A DNA stretch of 64,000 nt from assembly GCF_014596565.1 (NCBI RefSeq), contig NZ_NOIN01000006.1, positions 248,001 to 312,000 of the forward strand, in the 5' to 3' direction. Made by a program: the position numbers and the translations under genes. Positions 62,337-64,000 of the stretch are shown in pieces. The first letter of the stretch is position 1; each line of letters starts with the position of its first letter. Under the pieces are notes generated by a model. The model had not been told where the DNA came from, ran no database searches, and saw only the letters and a list, made by a program, of their open reading frames with translations. The DNA comes from Pseudomonas sp. PSB18. GTDB lineage: Bacteria > Pseudomonadota > Gammaproteobacteria > Pseudomonadales > Pseudomonadaceae.

Positions 62337-63076
62337 CCCGTCATGAGCAATCCCTTCCGCTCAACACCCCCTGCGACAAGCGTGTCGACCCCGAACACCG
62401 CAGGCGCCTGGACGCGGCCATCCACCGGCAAGGTCGTGGCTGGCTGACCGGCCGCGACGGTGGTCGTCCCTGGACCGTCTCGCGGACCAACCGGGTGGTC
62501 GCCTGCCTCGGTGCCCTGGTCCTTCTGGTCCTGCTCTGCCCGCTGCTGCTGGGCCTGGCCGTGCTGGTCAAGCGCTCCAGCCCCGGCCCGGTGCTGTTCG
62601 TGCAGAAGCGCACCGGCTACCGTGGCCGCGTCTTCGGCATGTATAAGTTCCGCACCATGGTCGCCGATGCCGAGGCCCTCAAGGAGTCGCTGCGCCACCT
62701 CAACAAGCACGGTGCCGACGCCATCGACTTCAAGATCGACAACGACCCGCGCATCACCCCCATCGGCCGGTTCCTGCGACGCAGCAGCCTCGACGAACTG
62801 CCGAACCTGATCAATGTGGTGACCGGCGACATGCGCCTGGTGGGCCCGCGCCCGACCTCGTTCAACGCCTATCGCTACAAGGACAACCATCTTGTGCGCC
62901 TGAGCGTCTACCCCGGCCTGACCGGCCTGTGGCAGATCTCCGGGCGTAGCAATATCGACTTCGACCAGCGCGTGGAACTGGACCTCAGCTACATCGCCGA
63001 GCAGAGCCTGCTGTTGGATTTGAAGATCCTGATGATTACCCCCTTCAAAGTTTTCAGCGGCCACGGAGCGAGTTAA
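62333..63076 (+). CDS. Undecaprenyl-phosphate sugar phosphotransferase (WcaJ/WbaP C-terminal type)
   Basis: This 247-residue monotopic transferase puts the first sugar-phosphate on undecaprenyl phosphate. One hydrophobic re-entrant helix (residues about 55-80, ACLGALVLLVLLCPLLLGLAV) is followed by the catalytic domain: GPVLFVQKRTGYRGRVFGMYKFRTM, IGRFLRRSSLDELPNLINVVTGDMRLVGPRP and YPGLTGLWQISGRS. It is of the short form, without the N-terminal membrane domain of WcaJ. An ATGA overlap couples it to the epimerase gene. Confidence 0.95.
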   Translation: MTRHEQSLPLNTPCDKRVDPEHRRRLDAAIHRQGRGWLTGRDGGRPWTVSRTNRVVACLGALVLLVLLCPLLLGLAVLVKRSSPGPVLFVQKRTGYRGRVFGMYKFRTMVADAEALKESLRHLNKHGADAIDFKIDNDPRITPIGRFLRRSSLDELPNLINVVTGDMRLVGPRPTSFNAYRYKDNHLVRLSVYPGLTGLWQISGRSNIDFDQRVELDLSYIAEQSLLLDLKILMITPFKVFSGHGAS

Positions 63077-63721
63077 ATGGACGGTTCAACGAATATCCTG
63101 ACGATCGCAAGCCCGAGCGAGACCAACCTGACCTCGACCGTGCTCGACCCTTCCCTGCGGATCCTGCTTCTGACGTCCGCCAACACCGGTACCGGGACCA
63201 GCACCAGTGCCATGGCACTGGCCGCCCAACTGGCACAGATGAGCAGCGGCCGTGTCTTGCTGGTGGACGCCAGCCAGTCACCGCGCAACCTCAGCCAGCA
63301 ACTGGGGCTGCAGAAAGAGCGCGGCTTCAGCGACCTGCTGTTCAACCACCTCACCCCGCCCCTGTTGCAGGACTGCGTGGTGCAAACCTCCAGCCTGCCC
63401 TTCGACGTCCTGCCCATCGGCCGCCTGGGGCGCAATGCCGAACGGCTCAATCCCGAACAACTGCGACATCTGTTCAGGCACCTGGCCGCGCAGTACCGCT
63501 TCGTGGTGATCGACGCCGACGCCGTGTATGCGGCCTCCGACACCCTGGTCATGAGCGCTCAGGTGGATGGCGTGGTACTGGTGGTGCGCGGCGAGGACAC
63601 CCGCTGGGAAGTGGCCCAGGCCACCCGCCAGCGCCTGGCCCAGGCCGGCGCGAAAGTGGTGGGCAGCGTGTTCAACCGGCGCAAGTACTACATGCCCAAA
63701 TGGCTCTACAACAACCTGTAA
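63077..63721 (+). CDS. BY-kinase-like ATPase (CpsD/CapB type) with degenerate P-loop
   Basis: This 214-residue protein has the fold of cytoplasmic BY-kinase domains that control chain length in Wzx/Wzy-type polysaccharide synthesis. RILLLTSANTGTGTSTSAMALAAQLA sits where Walker A should be, but the conserved Lys is Thr41. Walker A' reads LLVDASQSPRN and Walker B FVVIDADA. The C-terminus ends KYYMPKWLYNNL, a small tyrosine group. Without the P-loop Lys, ATP use is doubtful; it may be a structural regulator. The ATG directly follows the preceding stop. Confidence 0.85.
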   Translation: MDGSTNILTIASPSETNLTSTVLDPSLRILLLTSANTGTGTSTSAMALAAQLAQMSSGRVLLVDASQSPRNLSQQLGLQKERGFSDLLFNHLTPPLLQDCVVQTSSLPFDVLPIGRLGRNAERLNPEQLRHLFRHLAAQYRFVVIDADAVYAASDTLVMSAQVDGVVLVVRGEDTRWEVAQATRQRLAQAGAKVVGSVFNRRKYYMPKWLYNNL

Positions 63722-63741
63722 GCGTGCAGAAGGATGACGAG

Positions 63742-64000
63742 ATGAACGCCAAAATGCTTGTCCTGCTGTTGCTGCCGCTTGCCGGCTGCTCCAGCACCAG
63801 CGATACCCGCTCGATGCCGGTGCAGATCCTCACGGCCGCACCGGCCAACGCCCAGGCCACCGACATGCCCAAAGTCGAACAGACCCTGCGGCCCCAGGAT
63901 GTGCTCGATGTGATCTTTCACATCGGCATCACCAGTCCCCAGGCTTATCGCGTGCAGCCGGGCGACCAGGTGGCTCTGAACTTCACTGCCGCCAGCCAGC
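63742..64000 (+). CDS. Wza-like polysaccharide export lipoprotein (partial, cut by window end)
   Basis: Only the first 86 residues are visible: a lipoprotein signal (MNAKMLVLLLLPLAGCSSTS, lipobox LAGC) and the start of a Poly_export-like domain (VEQTLRPQDVLDVIFHIGIT and YRVQPGDQVALNF). AAGGATGACGAG precedes the ATG. Wza-type proteins form the outer-membrane pore for polysaccharide. Its presence after the BY-kinase-like gene supports a Wzx/Wzy-type export operon continuing to the right. Confidence 0.85.
   Translation, partial: MNAKMLVLLLLPLAGCSSTSDTRSMPVQILTAAPANAQATDMPKVEQTLRPQDVLDVIFHIGITSPQAYRVQPGDQVALNFTAASQ

Overview
The window looks like a chromosomal segment of a Pseudomonas of the fluorescens group. 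The evidence is the gene order thrS-infC-rpmI-rplT-pheS-pheT-ihfA-merR-tRNA-Pro, an RsmE-type CsrA protein, the DUF2388, DUF1654 and DUF6124 families, and many paired REP palindromes with arms of the type GTGGGAGC...TGCTCGCGAT. GC content is high almost everywhere. The exception is an AT-richer patch at about 1.8-4.3 kb.

Layout. (1) 1-5.8 kb is accessory: an SDR/HxlR divergent pair, a DUF2388 protein, an AT-rich MBOAT + SGNH-like acetylation pair, and decayed phage DNA ending in a broken tyrosine integrase beside tRNA-Pro(GGG). (2) 5.8-13.2 kb is the translation operon on the minus strand; infC uses an ATT start that shares one base with the thrS stop. (3) 13.6-15.7 kb holds small secreted or unknown proteins and a cold-shock gene. 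(4) 15.8-22.8 kb is a ribose operon (rbsBACRKD) with a nucleoside hydrolase at its end and a perfect LacI-type palindrome in front. (5) 23.0-25.6 kb has a LexA-box-controlled DUF1654-endonuclease I pair, a SPOR lipoprotein, rsmE and a DUF2214 membrane protein. (6) 25.9-30.5 kb has cysS, glnS, ppiB and lpxH. (7) 30.7-35.6 kb is an EmrAB-type efflux operon with an outer-membrane factor and a MarR regulator that has two palindromic operators. (8) 35.8-43 kb has tamB-tamA, a GNAT acetyltransferase and xthA. (9) 43.2-49.4 kb has a PstS-OmpA fusion, DUF6124 with a structured leader, a glutamate carboxypeptidase-like M20 peptidase, an alpha/beta hydrolase and a DUF1338 (HglS-like) enzyme. (10) 49.9-55.5 kb has an orphan hcp with a TTG start, small proteins, and an AttEFG/AttH-like ABC transporter operon. 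(11) 55.8-64 kb has an OafA-type acyltransferase, a sulfatase-like transferase and the start of an exopolysaccharide operon (UDP-glucose dehydrogenase, UDP-uronate epimerase, sugar-phosphate transferase, BY-kinase-like ATPase, Wza-like export lipoprotein cut by the window end).

The most interesting signals are these. The DUF6124 leader at 44.7-45.0 kb contains mutually exclusive helices, an overlapping leader reading frame and an SD-sequestering hairpin. The DUF1654-endA operon carries an SOS box. The exopolysaccharide operon has a near-consensus FleQ box, and its BY-kinase-like protein lacks the P-loop lysine. Near-identical nested REP elements flank the DUF6124 gene.

Many starts were re-chosen from ribosome-binding sites, including non-ATG starts: infC ATT, hcp TTG, and GTG for lpxH, DUF1654, the epimerase and a small protein at 15 kb. 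All family assignments come from reading motifs by eye; no database search was run.
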